64,000 nucleotides of DNA from Tardiphaga alba. Its GTDB lineage: Bacteria > Pseudomonadota > Alphaproteobacteria > Rhizobiales > Xanthobacteraceae. Of the stretch, positions 12,409 to 22,030 are shown one piece after another; position 1 is the stretch's first letter, and each line of letters starts with the position of its first letter. The stretch is from positions 2,249,001 to 2,313,000 of the forward strand of contig NZ_CP036498.1 of the NCBI RefSeq assembly GCF_018279705.1, given 5' to 3'. Both the position numbers and the translations under genes were made by a program. The notes beneath the pieces were generated by a model. That model worked only from the letters and a program-made list of their open reading frames with translations. It was not told the origin of the DNA and did not search any database.

Positions 12409-13827
12409 CTACTTGCCGTCTGGCGTACGCAGACCGTGCCAGGCGTCGCGTACCTGATGATAATGCACTTCCGGCAGATAGTCCGGCGTCTTCAGGCTGA
12501 GCGTCTTGACGTCGAGCCGGCCGACTGCGCTCAGCAGCGAGTAGGACGCGATCACGCGGTCGCGCTGCGCGCCGATCAGGCGTGCTTTGGCTGAAATCAG
12601 ATCCTGCTGCGAGTTCAGCACTTCCACCGTGGTGCGCTGGCCACCGGCAGCCTCGCGGCGCACGCCCTGCAGCGCCACGTCGGCGGCGCGCACTTCGGCC
12701 TCGGCGGCACTGACGGCCGTCTTGGCGCCTTCGTTCGAGACCCACGCGCCAACCGCCGCGGTGCGCGCCTGGTTGCGGACCTGTTCGAGCACGAGGCGGC
12801 TCACGGTCGAGAGCTGCTTGGCCTGTCGGGTCTGCGAGGCACCGAGGCCGCCATCATAGATCGGCGCATTCAGCGTGCCGACGATGGAAGCCTGATCCTG
12901 TCCATAGGTGCCCAGCGTCGAATCGTTCTGGCTCGATTTACTGGCATTGCCCTGCAGCGTGATGGTTGGCAGCAGGCTGCTCTCCGCCACCTTGATGCTG
13001 GTCGTGGCGACGTCCACATCGAAGCCGGCGGCCAGCACGGCCGGATGCGCCTTGAAGGCCTGGCCGATGGCGTCGTCGCGATTGCGTGGCAGCAACCTGT
13101 CGACGGGCTCGGCGGGGGAAAGGCGGGCCGGCATCACGCCGACCACCTGCGCATACATCGCCTGGCTGATGGACAACGCGACTTCGGAGGCGTTCAGATC
13201 GGCCTGGCCGCGGGCGAGGCGTGCTTCGGCCTGCGAGGTATCGGTCGGCGTTACGTCGCCGGCATTCAGGCGCTTTTTCGCAATATCGAGCGTCTCGCGG
13301 AGCGCGGCGACGTTGGAACGTTGCGCCTCCACCAGCGACTGGTTCGCCAGCACGTTCATATAGGCGATGACCGCATCGAGCAGCACGCCCTGGCCGACAT
13401 TGCGCAGGGCTTCGCGGCCCGACTGCACCTGGAACTCGGCGACACGCACGCTGTTGGCTGTCTTGTTGCCGTTATAAAGCGTCTGCGTGACGGTGACGCC
13501 GATCACCCATGGCTTCAGCGTCGCGCCGACGATGGTGTTATCGACTTGAAGATTGCGGACCGATTGCAGGCCGACGCTGAGCGTCGCGTTGACCTGCGGG
13601 CGATAGCCCGCCATGGCCTGCGGCACATTCTCGTCGGTCGCGCGTTGCCGCGCGCGCTCGCTGTTGAGTTGCGGATTGGTCTGATAGGCCTTGGTCATCG
13701 CGTCCAGGACGGTTTCGGCGCGCGCATCGCCCACGGCGAAGATGCTGCAGCCGATCAATCCCAAAGCCGTTCCCGTACGCAGCACGTTGCGTGCGACGCG
13801 GCCCATTCTTACGCGATGACTCGTCAT
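12409..13827 (-). CDS. tolC: TolC-family outer-membrane efflux/secretion channel
   Basis: About 472 aa; the family forms trimeric outer-membrane tunnels for type I secretion and for RND pumps. An N-terminal signal peptide ends near FAVGDARA, followed by ETVLDAMTKAYQTNPQLNSERARQRATDENVPQA, the usual TolC opening. Two similar halves of long alpha-helical hairpins follow (ANQSLVEAQRSNVAALRETLDIAKKRL and the related C-terminal half). The ATG at 13827 has GGGA four bases ahead; an ATG at 13869 is also open. It ends two bases from the phytochrome stop, convergent. The gene lies about 5 kb from the type I secretion transporter and 3 kb from the RND pump, both of which lack their own channel, so it may serve either. 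Confidence 0.9.
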   Translation of the reverse strand: MTSHRVRMGRVARNVLRTGTALGLIGCSIFAVGDARAETVLDAMTKAYQTNPQLNSERARQRATDENVPQAMAGYRPQVNATLSVGLQSVRNLQVDNTIVGATLKPWVIGVTVTQTLYNGNKTANSVRVAEFQVQSGREALRNVGQGVLLDAVIAYMNVLANQSLVEAQRSNVAALRETLDIAKKRLNAGDVTPTDTSQAEARLARGQADLNASEVALSISQAMYAQVVGVMPARLSPAEPVDRLLPRNRDDAIGQAFKAHPAVLAAGFDVDVATTSIKVAESSLLPTITLQGNASKSSQNDSTLGTYGQDQASIVGTLNAPIYDGGLGASQTRQAKQLSTVSRLVLEQVRNQARTAAVGAWVSNEGAKTAVSAAEAEVRAADVALQGVRREAAGGQRTTVEVLNSQQDLISAKARLIGAQRDRVIASYSLLSAVGRLDVKTLSLKTPDYLPEVHYHQVRDAWHGLRTPDGK

Positions 13828-13890
13828 TTTGTCCCAAAGCGATCTTCGGATATCCGCCCCCGCTGACATCCACTCATATGTTTAGAGGGC

Positions 13891-13909
13891 GTTGCCAGCA
13901 GTGGCAAAC
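13891..13909. promoter_or_regulatory. Inverted repeat upstream of tolC
   Basis: TTGCCA-gcag-TGGCAA (13892-13907) lies 22-40 bp ahead of the longest possible tolC start. A short perfect dyad in this place could be an operator. Nothing in the sequence names the regulator. Confidence 0.3.
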
Positions 13910-14149
13910 CTTCCGGCGAAGAACCTCCGGGCTTTCACGCGTTCCCCACAGGGCTTTTTGAAGCCCCGATCCGTTCGATTGATCAACAACCTAGCGGGAT
14001 CGGACAGGCGATGGAATGCGACGATCAGCCCGTTCAGTTCTCACGTGCCTGTTGCATGATGGGCACATCTCTGGTGACTCGCGGGGCGGTACCTTTTTCC
14101 GGTATGCCGCGTTTTCGAGATGCCTTCAAACTCTTCAACCGGGGTCCGA

Positions 14150-16027
14150 ATGCCGAAGATTTTTAGCGATCCCGAGGCGGTCGTCGAAGACATTGTGCGC
14201 GATGTCGGCACCACGCTGGTGGTCGGACTGCCGCTCGGTCTCGGCAAAGCCAATCACATCATCAATGCGCTGTATCGGCGCGCCGTGGCCGATCGGAATA
14301 TCAATCTCACCTTCTTCTCGGCGCTGACGCTGGAAAAGCCGCGGCCGTCAAACGAGCTCGAGAAGCGCTTCATTGGCCCGGTCATCGATCGCCTGTTCGG
14401 TGGTTATCCCGACCTCGACTACGCAAACGCCATCCGCAAGCACGAGCTGCCGTCGAATATCCAGGTCAACGAGTTCTTCTTTCTTGCGGGTAAGTGGCTT
14501 CGCGTCGCGGATGCCCAGCAGAATTACATTTCCGCGAACTACACCCACGCCGCTTGCTATCTGATGGCGCGCGGGTTGAATGTCATCACGCAGCTCGTCT
14601 CAAAGCGCGTCGTCGATGGCGCCGCGCGTTACAGCCTGAGTTGCAACACCGACACGACGCTCGACCTGATGCGTGCACGAGCCGAAGGTCGCGCGTCATT
14701 CAAGCTGATCGGTCAGATAAACTCCGAACTGCCTTACATGCCGGGGCAGGGCGATCTTGCCGGCGATGAATTCCATGCGGTGCTGGAAAGCCCGGACGTT
14801 GAGTTTCCGCTGTTTGCACCGCCATCGGAGCCCGTCAGCGATACCAAATATGCAATCGGCCTGCACGCCGCGGGCCTGATCCGCGATGGCGGCTCGCTGC
14901 AGATCGGCATCGGCCAGATCGGCGATGCGCTGGCGCAGGGACTGATTGCGCGCCATCGTGATAACGATGCATTCAAGGCGACGGTGCAGCGGCTTGCACC
15001 GGGCATTGCCGTGCGAAGCGAGCCATTCGAGAAGGGGCTCTACGGTGTCAGTGAAATGCTGTTCGAGGCATTTCTTGGTCTGATCGAGGCGGGCGTTCTG
15101 AAGCGCGAAGTGGATGGCACGATTTTGCACGCGGCTTTCTTCCTCGGCCCGAAAGCATTTTACCGGTCCTTGCGCGAGATGCCGCCGGAACGTCTGGCGA
15201 AAATTCAGATGATGCCGGTGTCGTTTACCAACGAGCTCTATGGCGACGAAGCCGGCAAGCGACGCGCGCGCGTCGATGCGCATTTCGTCAACAATACGAT
15301 GATGGCGACGTTGATGGGCGCCGCGGTCTCCGATGGTCTTGAGGACGGGCAGGTCATCAGCGGCGTCGGCGGCCAGTACAACTTCGTCGCGCAGGCTTTT
15401 TCGCTGGAAGGTGCACGTTCGATCCTCACGCTGGAAGCGACACGGCCGGGCAAGGCTCCGTCATCGAATATCCGCTGGTCATACGGGCACCAAACCATCC
15501 CGCGCCATTTGCGCGATATGTTCGTCACCGAATATGGCGTCGCCGATCTGCGCGGCAAATCCGATGCGGATACGATCGCGGCCATGCTGGCGATTGCCGA
15601 CTCGCGTTTCCAGCCGGAGCTGATGCATCAGGCAAAGGATGCGGGCAAGCTGCAGAAAAATTTTGAGATCGCTCCTGCGCATCGCGACAACACACCTGAG
15701 CGGATTGCCTCGGCACTGAAGCCCGCACGCGATGCCGGTCTGTTGCCGCTGTTTCCGTTCAGCAGTGATTTCACGGATGTCGAGCAGCGCCTGATTCCGG
15801 CGCTGCAGATATTGAGCGCGGCGGTGAAGACGCCGACGACTCTCGCCGGACTGTTCTGGGAGGGGCTCACGTCATCGCCAAGCGCGCATGACGAAACCGG
15901 TCTCGCACGCCTGAAACTCGATAGGCCCGCCACCATGCGGGAGCGGGCCTATCGATTGTTGGTGGCGGCAGCGTTGAAGCGCAGCGCGCTTAACGGTTCT
16001 TGTTCACCGGCTTGCGCTTCTCGATGA
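14150..16027 (+). CDS. Acetyl-CoA hydrolase/transferase family protein
   Basis: 625-aa class I CoA-transferase-related enzyme (acetyl-CoA hydrolase / succinyl-CoA:acetate CoA-transferase family; acyl-CoA + H2O or carboxylate exchange). The N-terminal half has [23 protein letters not shown] and [18 protein letters not shown]. The C-terminal half has the glycine-rich [49 protein letters not shown] and the [14 protein letters not shown] signature typical of the family's end. At 625 aa it is longer than the usual 500-aa members because of an extended C-terminus. ATG 14150 has GGGG upstream; ATG 14120 is an alternative. Its last 38 bases overlap the end of the convergent enoyl-CoA hydratase gene. 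Substrate unknown. Confidence 0.82.
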   Translation: MPKIFSDPEAVVEDIVRDVGTTLVVGLPLGLGKANHIINALYRRAVADRNINLTFFSALTLEKPRPSNELEKRFIGPVIDRLFGGYPDLDYANAIRKHELPSNIQVNEFFFLAGKWLRVADAQQNYISANYTHAACYLMARGLNVITQLVSKRVVDGAARYSLSCNTDTTLDLMRARAEGRASFKLIGQINSELPYMPGQGDLAGDEFHAVLESPDVEFPLFAPPSEPVSDTKYAIGLHAAGLIRDGGSLQIGIGQIGDALAQGLIARHRDNDAFKATVQRLAPGIAVRSEPFEKGLYGVSEMLFEAFLGLIEAGVLKREVDGTILHAAFFLGPKAFYRSLREMPPERLAKIQMMPVSFTNELYGDEAGKRRARVDAHFVNNTMMATLMGAAVSDGLEDGQVISGVGGQYNFVAQAFSLEGARSILTLEATRPGKAPSSNIRWSYGHQTIPRHLRDMFVTEYGVADLRGKSDADTIAAMLAIADSRFQPELMHQAKDAGKLQKNFEIAPAHRDNTPERIASALKPARDAGLLPLFPFSSDFTDVEQRLIPALQILSAAVKTPTTLAGLFWEGLTSSPSAHDETGLARLKLDRPATMRERAYRLLVAAALKRSALNGSCSPACASR

Positions 16028-16769
16028 AGGCCGCCATGCCTTCGCTGCGGTCTTCCAAAGCGAAGGTCGCGTGGAATAGGTCGCGCTCGACCTTGAGGCC
16101 TTCGGCGAGCGAGGTTTCCAGCGAGCGGTTGACGGCGCTCTTGGCCATGGACGCCACCGGGCGCGACATGCCGGCGATCTTCTCGGCCATGGCGATCGCT
16201 TCTTCCATCAACTTGTCAGCAGGTACAATGCGGCTGACGAGGCCGGAGCGTTCGGCTTCCGCCGCATCCATCATGCGGCCGGTGAGGCAGAGATCCATGG
16301 CCTTGGACTTGCCGATGGCGCGGGTGAGGCGCTGGGTGCCGCCGATGCCGGGAATGGTGCCGAGGGTGATTTCGGGTTGGCCGAATTTGGCGGTGTCCGA
16401 GCAGATCATGATGTCGCACATCATTGCAAGCTCGCAGCCGCCACCCAGCGCATAGCCTGACACGGCCGCGATCGTCGGCTTGGTGCAGGTGGCGACACGG
16501 TCGCCGCCGATCTGGGTGAAATCCTGCGAGAACATATCGATGAAGCCCTTCGGCTGCATCTCCTTGATGTCAGCGCCGGCGGCAAAGGCTTTCTCGCTGC
16601 CGGTGACGATGATGCAGCCGACGGCATCATCCGCTTCGAGATCGTCGATCGCCACCTTGATCTCGCTGAACACGCCGAAGGACAATGCATTGAGCATCTT
16701 CGGACGGTTCAGGGTCACGATGCCGACGGCGCCTTTGCGCTCGACGAGAATGTGTTCGAAGCTACTCAT
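15990..16769 (-). CDS. Enoyl-CoA hydratase (crotonase)
   Basis: 259-aa crotonase-fold enzyme that hydrates trans-2-enoyl-CoA to 3-hydroxyacyl-CoA in fatty-acid or branched-acid oxidation. Visible are the oxyanion-hole segments [10 protein letters not shown] and [19 protein letters not shown]. The two catalytic glutamates fall in GGGCELA and [18 protein letters not shown], as in short-chain enoyl-CoA hydratases rather than isomerases. Full length with the typical ending [12 protein letters not shown]. It stands alone on the minus strand and overlaps the convergent CoA-hydrolase gene by 38 bp. Confidence 0.9.
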   Translation of the reverse strand: MSSFEHILVERKGAVGIVTLNRPKMLNALSFGVFSEIKVAIDDLEADDAVGCIIVTGSEKAFAAGADIKEMQPKGFIDMFSQDFTQIGGDRVATCTKPTIAAVSGYALGGGCELAMMCDIMICSDTAKFGQPEITLGTIPGIGGTQRLTRAIGKSKAMDLCLTGRMMDAAEAERSGLVSRIVPADKLMEEAIAMAEKIAGMSRPVASMAKSAVNRSLETSLAEGLKVERDLFHATFALEDRSEGMAAFIEKRKPVNKNR

Positions 16770-16847
16770 GTTTCATCCCAAGGGTCTGTTGATTGCGGCC
16801 ACCGGAGCCGGCGACCGTGCGCAATCTGCCCGCTCAGGGGATGCGGT

Positions 16848-17539
16848 TCAAGCGATAAACATCCGGGCTGCCGAGGCCACCGTGAGCAATCCGCCAAGGG
16901 CAATGAACACCTTGCCGATCAGCGAGGTCTGCTCCCACGGCCTGTTATTTTCCACGGTCGTTGCTGCCGGCGCCGGCGAGGCAGGGGCGTCGATGGTGGC
17001 CTTGGCCAGCGTGAGCGGCGGCTTGTCTTCAGCCGCGCGGTCCAGCTCGTTGAGCTGATCGGAGGCCATAACTTCGGTCCCGTGTGTGGCGTCGTCGGGA
17101 GCAGCTGTCGCATGTGGCTCGGGTTGCGCGCCCATCTGGCTCAGCACGGTTCCGGCCTGGGCGGACATGTTGTAGGTGTCGGTGGGTTTGGCGTCATTGG
17201 CCCACTGCGCATTCGCATTGGCGACAGAGGGGGCATGCTGTCGTCCTGTGTGGGCTTGAGGTCGTCCGCCTTGGCTTCTCGCTTGGCGGTCTCTTCCTTG
17301 GCCGGCTTTTTGGCCTTGGCTTGCCGCTCGGCCTTGCGGGATTTGCTGGCGGACTTTTTCGGATGCAGGCGAACCGGGGCGTCGGATGTGGCCGTGACAC
17401 CGGTGGCGGTGCCGACGGCAGCGGGCTGTTCCTGAGCTGTCGTCTGCGCGGCGGCTTCGCCAGCCGATAACAGCGACGCCGATGCCCAAAATCCCGCCGC
17501 GATGATCCATGCGGCGTGTCCGGTCTTCAATCTCATCAT
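16848..17539 (-). pseudogene. Secreted Lys/Ala-rich protein with C-terminal membrane segment, frameshifted
   Basis: Not a family I can name. Starting at ATG 17539 or 17536, behind the strong ribosome site GGGGAGA, the product has a signal peptide (WIIAAGFWASASLLSAGEAAAQ). A Lys/Ala-rich, probably helical stretch follows (KKSASKSRKAERQAKAKK). Coding then moves to another frame at the five-C run (plus strand 17229-17233): one extra C joins QDDSMPP to SVANANAQWAND without loss. The second part ends with a hydrophobic segment (IGKVFIALGGLLTVASAARMFIA) suited to a membrane anchor. Repaired length is about 230 aa. It is divergent from the sigF-nrsF pair, so it may belong to the same regulatory neighbourhood. 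Confidence 0.65.
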
Positions 17540-17768
17540 GGTCTCCCCAAAGATACCCGCCCCTACAGCGCCAAAGGAAACTGCGCAGGTGACCACATGG
17601 GGGCAAAAAAGGGGAATCTTCGCGCCAGTTTTTGCCATGTTCGGGCGAAAGCCGTTTTCAGCGCTGGGATGACGCATGGCAAAGGTGTTATGAGCCGCAA
17701 AGCCTGATCCGAAACCTTGCCCGGGCGAGCCCGCATGGTCACGGTTCTGTGATCTCACCGCGGCGGAT

Positions 17769-17793
17769 GTAACACTCTGATCCCACCGCCGAA
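17769..17793 (+). promoter_or_regulatory. Possible SigF-type promoter of sigF-nrsF
   Basis: GTAACA (17769-17774), a 15-base spacer and CGAA (17790-17793) resemble the Caulobacter SigF consensus as I recall it (GTAACC, 16 bases, CGAA), with one mismatch and one base less spacing. A transcript from it would begin near 17800, just before the AGGAG at 17802-17806. This supports self-activation and the downstream GTG start. Confidence 0.45.
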
Positions 17794-17811
17794 ATGCCTT
17801 CAGGAGCGCGT

Positions 17812-18357
17812 GTGCGCGGACGTGACGACGAATGGACCGATCTGATGCGGTCGGCCAATGCAGGGGATGGCGCTGCCTATCACCGCCTGCTGAAGTCCGT
17901 CACGCCGGTGCTGCGTGCAGGGGCAAGACAGGGCCTGGCGCGTGCCGGCCAGTCGCCCGATCAGGCCGAGGATATCGTGCAGGACATTTTGCTGGCGGTG
18001 CATCTGAAGCGGCAGACCTGGGACGCCAACGCGCCGTTCGCGCCCTGGCTGTTCGCGATCGCGCGCAACAAGCTGATCGACGCTCTGCGCAAGCGCGGCA
18101 GGCGCATCTTCGTCGATATCGACGATTTTTCGGAGACGCTGGCGAGCGAGCCGCCGGCCGAGCCGTTGCCGTCCGTAGATATCGCGAGCCATCTCGATGA
18201 TCTCACGCCGCGTCAACGCGATGTGTTGCAGTCGATCGCCGTCGAGAACGCCTCGATCAGGCAGACGGCCGAAAAACTGTCGATGACCGAAGGCAATGTG
18301 CGCGTCACTTTGCATCGCGGGCTTGCAAGCCTTGCGGCCAAGCTGCGGGAGGAATGA
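17812..18357 (+). CDS. sigF: ECF sigma factor, SigF-like
   Basis: About 181-aa extracytoplasmic-function sigma factor. Region 2 carries the -10 recognition helix around DQAEDIVQDILLAVHLKRQTWD and PWLFAIARNKLIDALRKR. Region 4 carries the helix-turn-helix LDDLTPRQRDVLQSIAVENASIRQTAEKLSMTEGNVRVTLHRGL. The next gene, overlapping by four bases, encodes an NrsF-type membrane anti-sigma factor, so this matches the SigF-NrsF stress pair. The GTG at 17812 is preceded by AGGAG at five bases, while the upstream ATG at 17794 has no ribosome site and may lie before the transcription start. If the upstream ATG is used the protein is 187 aa. Confidence 0.88.
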   Translation: MRGRDDEWTDLMRSANAGDGAAYHRLLKSVTPVLRAGARQGLARAGQSPDQAEDIVQDILLAVHLKRQTWDANAPFAPWLFAIARNKLIDALRKRGRRIFVDIDDFSETLASEPPAEPLPSVDIASHLDDLTPRQRDVLQSIAVENASIRQTAEKLSMTEGNVRVTLHRGLASLAAKLREE

Positions 18358-18998
18358 GCATGGATACCGACCGTTTGATCTTGGCGCTCGCTGCCGACCT
18401 TGATCACCGCCCGCAACCGGTGCGCATCCAGCTCGCGAAAGCATTGCTCGTCGCACTGCCTGTGACGGCTGCGATGATGTTGGTCACGATCGGCTTGCGA
18501 CCGGACTTCATGGCGGCGATGCGCAATCCGTTCTTCGATCTCAAATTCGTGGTGACGCTGGCTCTCGCCATTCCCGCCATCGTTATCAGCCTGCATCTGT
18601 CGCGTCCGGAAGCGTCGCTTGGCCGTTGGGTCTGGCTGCTATTGCTATCACCGTTCATTCTCGTCGCTGCCATCATTGCCGAGATGGCGATGCCGCAACG
18701 TGCGCCCATGATGGCGCGCATGATGGGCCGCAGCGCCATGCTCTGCAGCCTGTCGATCCCGGTGCTCTCGCTGCCTATTCTCGGCGCGACGCTGTTTGCC
18801 CTGCGTCAGGGCGCGCCGTCACGTCCGGTGCTCGCAGGTGCGCTTGCAGGGCTGATGTCGTCCGGTCTTGCTGCCGCGATCTATGCGGCCCACTGCGCGG
18901 ATGACTCGCCGCTCTTCGTTGCAGTCTGGTATACGCTCGCGAACATCGCGGTGACCGCGGTGGGGGCAGTCCTGGGCGCGCGGGTGCTTCGCTATTGA
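18354..18998 (+). CDS. nrsF: NrsF/DUF1109-type membrane anti-sigma factor
   Basis: 214-aa integral membrane protein with six predicted membrane segments, starting after a short cytoplasmic N-terminus (LILALAADLDHRPQPVRIQLAKALLVA). It fits the DUF1109/NrsF family, which holds SigF at the membrane until an oxidative or heavy-metal signal arrives. Two cysteines, Cys131 (SAMLCSLS) and Cys181 (AAHCADDS), are the only ones. Caulobacter NrsF needs a conserved cysteine pair for signalling, and from memory at these very positions. The start overlaps the sigF stop (ATGA), so the two are co-translated and act as a regulator-inhibitor pair. Confidence 0.87.
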   Translation: MSMDTDRLILALAADLDHRPQPVRIQLAKALLVALPVTAAMMLVTIGLRPDFMAAMRNPFFDLKFVVTLALAIPAIVISLHLSRPEASLGRWVWLLLLSPFILVAAIIAEMAMPQRAPMMARMMGRSAMLCSLSIPVLSLPILGATLFALRQGAPSRPVLAGALAGLMSSGLAAAIYAAHCADDSPLFVAVWYTLANIAVTAVGAVLGARVLRY

Positions 18999-19163
18999 CG
19001 TGACACCGTCAGCCGCGTTCCATCTGGATAAAGCTTTCACCAATTTCGCATGGTCCGGGTATCGCATCGTTACCCAACGAGGCCGTAGGTAACCATATCC
19101 CTGCAACAACCAGCTTTGCTGCTCGTTCTCGCTGCACGTCTGACTCAGCGTGGAGCGTTCCTC

Positions 19164-20162
19164 ATGACGACCCTTCTGAACGGAAGCGACAATAACCGGC
19201 TTGCCGAAGTACTGGCCGGATCGGCTGCACTGTTATCCGCAACCAGTGCCGATGCAGCGTCTCAATTGCCCCTCAATGCCTTGCTCGGCGAGGACACGAT
19301 ATCGGCCGATGCGACGATCGATGACACCGCAACAGCGGGCGCCCATGCGCAACTGGATCCGATCCAGCTCGACCTCGCCGCAGACGCGAGCGCTGACACA
19401 TCTGCCCCCGATATGGCCAATCTCCTCGGCCTCGGTGACATCATCGCGCTGCAACCAGATACGCAGCTCGACCTGGCGCATCTCACCGAACCTGTCGCGG
19501 ACACCGTGCAGAATGTCGTCGGCGATCTGCATCTGCTTGGCGACCAGGGCGACCTCATCCAGCTTCCCGTCGATCTCGCGCAACAGCTTACCGACACGGT
19601 CGTGCAGGGCGCCGGAAGCCTCGTGTCCTCGGCCGCAGGTGGAAACGCTGATCCCGTGACCGGCTTGCTCGGCACCCCGCTGGGACTGCTGAATGGCGGG
19701 CTGCTCAATGGAGGCCTCGGCGATACGATCGAACATGTCGGCGAGACCGTGGGGTCGCTCGTTCATTCGCTCGATGATTTGCTTGGCAATACCGGCTTGC
19801 TGGATCCGGTCGCCGATCTCGTCACTGGATTGACGGGGAGCCTGAATGAGCTGCCGATCCTCGGAAATCTGCTCGGCGGTGCATCCGGCGACAACGGAGG
19901 AGCGCAGGGAGGGCTGCTCGGCGGCATCCTCGACATTCCCAATCTCGGCGGTGCCGGCACCGACGCACTCACTGGAACGCTGCTCGGGCCGCATGGTCTT
20001 GTCGGCGGTCTGCTCGGAGGCGAGCTGTTCGGCGGCGAAGCAGCCTCCGACGCATCGGCTTCTGCTCATGCCGCAGCGCCGCTCGATCTCGTTGCTGGCC
20101 TCACCGATGTCCTCACCGGCGATCATGGCATTCTCGATCTGCACGGTGCTCATATCATCTAA
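19164..20162 (+). CDS. Probable type I secretion substrate, Gly/Leu/Asp-rich
   Basis: 332-aa protein of no family I can name. It has no N-terminal signal peptide, no cysteine, an acidic composition and repeated short hydrophobic-glycine units (GLLGTPLGLLNGGLLNGGLG, PILGNLLGGAS, GLLGGILDIPNLGG, GLVGGLLGGELFGG). The C-terminus (DHGILDLHGAHII) ends in a small hydrophobic tail of the kind recognised by type I secretion ABC transporters. Classic RTX nonapeptides are absent. It is followed at 89 bp by the permease/ATPase and adaptor genes of a type I system, so it is the obvious cargo. A surface or biofilm role is possible but not shown by the sequence. Confidence 0.6.
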   Translation: MTTLLNGSDNNRLAEVLAGSAALLSATSADAASQLPLNALLGEDTISADATIDDTATAGAHAQLDPIQLDLAADASADTSAPDMANLLGLGDIIALQPDTQLDLAHLTEPVADTVQNVVGDLHLLGDQGDLIQLPVDLAQQLTDTVVQGAGSLVSSAAGGNADPVTGLLGTPLGLLNGGLLNGGLGDTIEHVGETVGSLVHSLDDLLGNTGLLDPVADLVTGLTGSLNELPILGNLLGGASGDNGGAQGGLLGGILDIPNLGGAGTDALTGTLLGPHGLVGGLLGGELFGGEAASDASASAHAAAPLDLVAGLTDVLTGDHGILDLHGAHII

Positions 20163-20251
20163 CGAGATCGCGGGGGAGGCGCGGCATGCCCACGCCTCCT
20201 TCGTCAAGTCGCTGAGAACATCCCCCATCACCCGGTGCGTTTGCCGAGAGG

Positions 20252-22030
20252 ATGTCGATGAGTGGTCCGCGTTTCAATTTTTCCGTATTGCCAACTCCCG
20301 TTCGCACTGCCCTTGGTGAGACACGCATCGCGCTGATTGCCGTCGCCAGCGCGAGCTTCATCGTCAATCTCCTGATGCTGGTCGGCCCGCTATTCATGCT
20401 GCAGGTCTATGACCGGGTGCTGCCGAGCCGCAGCATATCGACGCTGGTCGGGCTGTTGCTGATCGCTGTTGTGTTGCTGCACATCCAGGCTATCGTGGAC
20501 ATCGTGCGCAGTCGCCTGCTGGCGCGCATGAGCGAGGCGTTCGACCTGTCGATCCGCGCCGCGGTATTCGACAGCGTGCAGCATGCGGCCTTGAGCAAAC
20601 CCGGGACGGACGGCCTGCAGAATGTCCGCGACCTCGATACGGTGCGCGGCTTCATGTCCGGCAGTGGCCTGATCGCCGCCTGTGATCTGCCATGGACGCC
20701 GCTCTATATCCTCGTCTGTACGCTGTTTCATCCGTGGATGGGGTTTGCGGTCGCCTGTGGCGCCATCCTGCTCGGCGCCATTACCTGGGCGTCCGAGACG
20801 TTTACGCGTGCACCGACCCAGGCGTTGGTGGGGCTCGCTTCGGCGCGGCGGACCATCGGCGAGACGGCGTTCAACCACGCTGAAGTCGTGCATGCGCTCG
20901 GCATGAAGCGGCGGATGCGCGATCTCTGGAGCGAGCGAACCGGTGATTTTCTCGATGGCCAGCGGGCGGCATCGGACCTCACCGGCAGTTTCGGCAGCGC
21001 GTCACGGCTGCTGCGGATGTTGTTGCAGTCGGGCGTGCTTGCGCTTGGTGCGTGGCTCGTCATCAATCAGCAGGCGACGCCCGGCGTGATGCTGGCGGCG
21101 ACCATCCTGTCCATCCGCGCCCTTGCACCGATCGAACTGGCTATCGCCAATTGGCGCGGGTTTATCGCGGCCCGTGCCAGTTTCGAGCGCCTCAGTGACA
21201 GCCTCGCAGCGCTCCCCATCAAGCCAAAGACCGTCGATCTGCCCAAACCGACGCGTCAACTGCGCGTCAATTCCGTCAGCCTCACCGTGCCGCGTGCGGA
21301 AGCACTGATCTTGCACGACATCAGCTTCGCCCTTCAGGCAGGAAGTGCGGTCGCAGTGGTGGGGCCGAGTGGCTCCGGCAAATCGACGCTGGCGCGGGCG
21401 CTGGTCGGCGTGGTGCCGCCGGTTCGCGGCGTGATTCGCATCGATGGTGCGGCGCTGGCGCAGTGGGATCAACTGGCGCTTGGTGCATCGACGGGATTCT
21501 TGCCGCAGGACGTCGCGTTGTTTCGCGGCACCGTTGCGCAGAATATCTCGCGTTTCGCCGCCGAGAAAGATGCGGAGCGCCTGCTGTCCGCAGCGCAGCA
21601 GGCCGGCGTCCATGATCTCATTTTGCGGCTGCCGAACGGTTACGAGACCGAGGTCGGCGAGGGCGGAATGATGTTGTCAGGCGGACAGCGCCAGCGGATC
21701 GCACTGGCACGAGCGCTCTATGGTGACCCATTCATGGTGGTGCTGGACGAGCCGAACTCCAATCTCGACAGCGAAGGTGAGCGCGCGCTGGTGAAGGCCA
21801 TTTCAGGCATCCGCGCACGCGGCGGGATCGTCATTGTCGTCGCGCATCGGCCTGCATTGCTGGCGGCTGTGGATCACATGCTGGTGCTGAATGAGGGCAG
21901 GCAGCAGGCTTTCGGCAAGACCGATGCAGTGCTGCCGATGCTGACCGCGAAGCCGGTCGTTGCATCTCAGGATGTCGCTCCGGCGTCTGCGTCCAAGCGC
22001 GGCAGCAAGAAACAGGCGGTGGCCGAATGA
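20252..22030 (+). CDS. Type I secretion permease/ATPase (PrtD family)
   Basis: 592-aa inner-membrane ABC transporter that exports proteins carrying a C-terminal signal. The N-terminal half is the membrane domain (ALIAVASASFIVNLLMLVGPLFMLQVYDRVLPS is the typical PrtD/AprD opening). The C-terminal half is the ATPase, with Walker A GPSGSGKSTLARAL, Q-loop region GFLPQDVALFRGTVAQNI, signature LSGGQRQRIALARAL and Walker B VVLDEPNSNLD. No N-terminal C39-like peptidase domain is present, so the cargo is not processed by it. It overlaps the HlyD-type adaptor gene by four bases and follows the presumed cargo gene. Confidence 0.92.
   Translation: MSMSGPRFNFSVLPTPVRTALGETRIALIAVASASFIVNLLMLVGPLFMLQVYDRVLPSRSISTLVGLLLIAVVLLHIQAIVDIVRSRLLARMSEAFDLSIRAAVFDSVQHAALSKPGTDGLQNVRDLDTVRGFMSGSGLIAACDLPWTPLYILVCTLFHPWMGFAVACGAILLGAITWASETFTRAPTQALVGLASARRTIGETAFNHAEVVHALGMKRRMRDLWSERTGDFLDGQRAASDLTGSFGSASRLLRMLLQSGVLALGAWLVINQQATPGVMLAATILSIRALAPIELAIANWRGFIAARASFERLSDSLAALPIKPKTVDLPKPTRQLRVNSVSLTVPRAEALILHDISFALQAGSAVAVVGPSGSGKSTLARALVGVVPPVRGVIRIDGAALAQWDQLALGASTGFLPQDVALFRGTVAQNISRFAAEKDAERLLSAAQQAGVHDLILRLPNGYETEVGEGGMMLSGGQRQRIALARALYGDPFMVVLDEPNSNLDSEGERALVKAISGIRARGGIVIVVAHRPALLAAVDHMLVLNEGRQQAFGKTDAVLPMLTAKPVVASQDVAPASASKRGSKKQAVAE

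Noticed and set aside
19164..20162. RTX adhesin or toxin
   Set aside because: Glycine-rich units are present, but the GGxGxDxUx nonapeptide pattern is not, so calcium-binding RTX is not supported.
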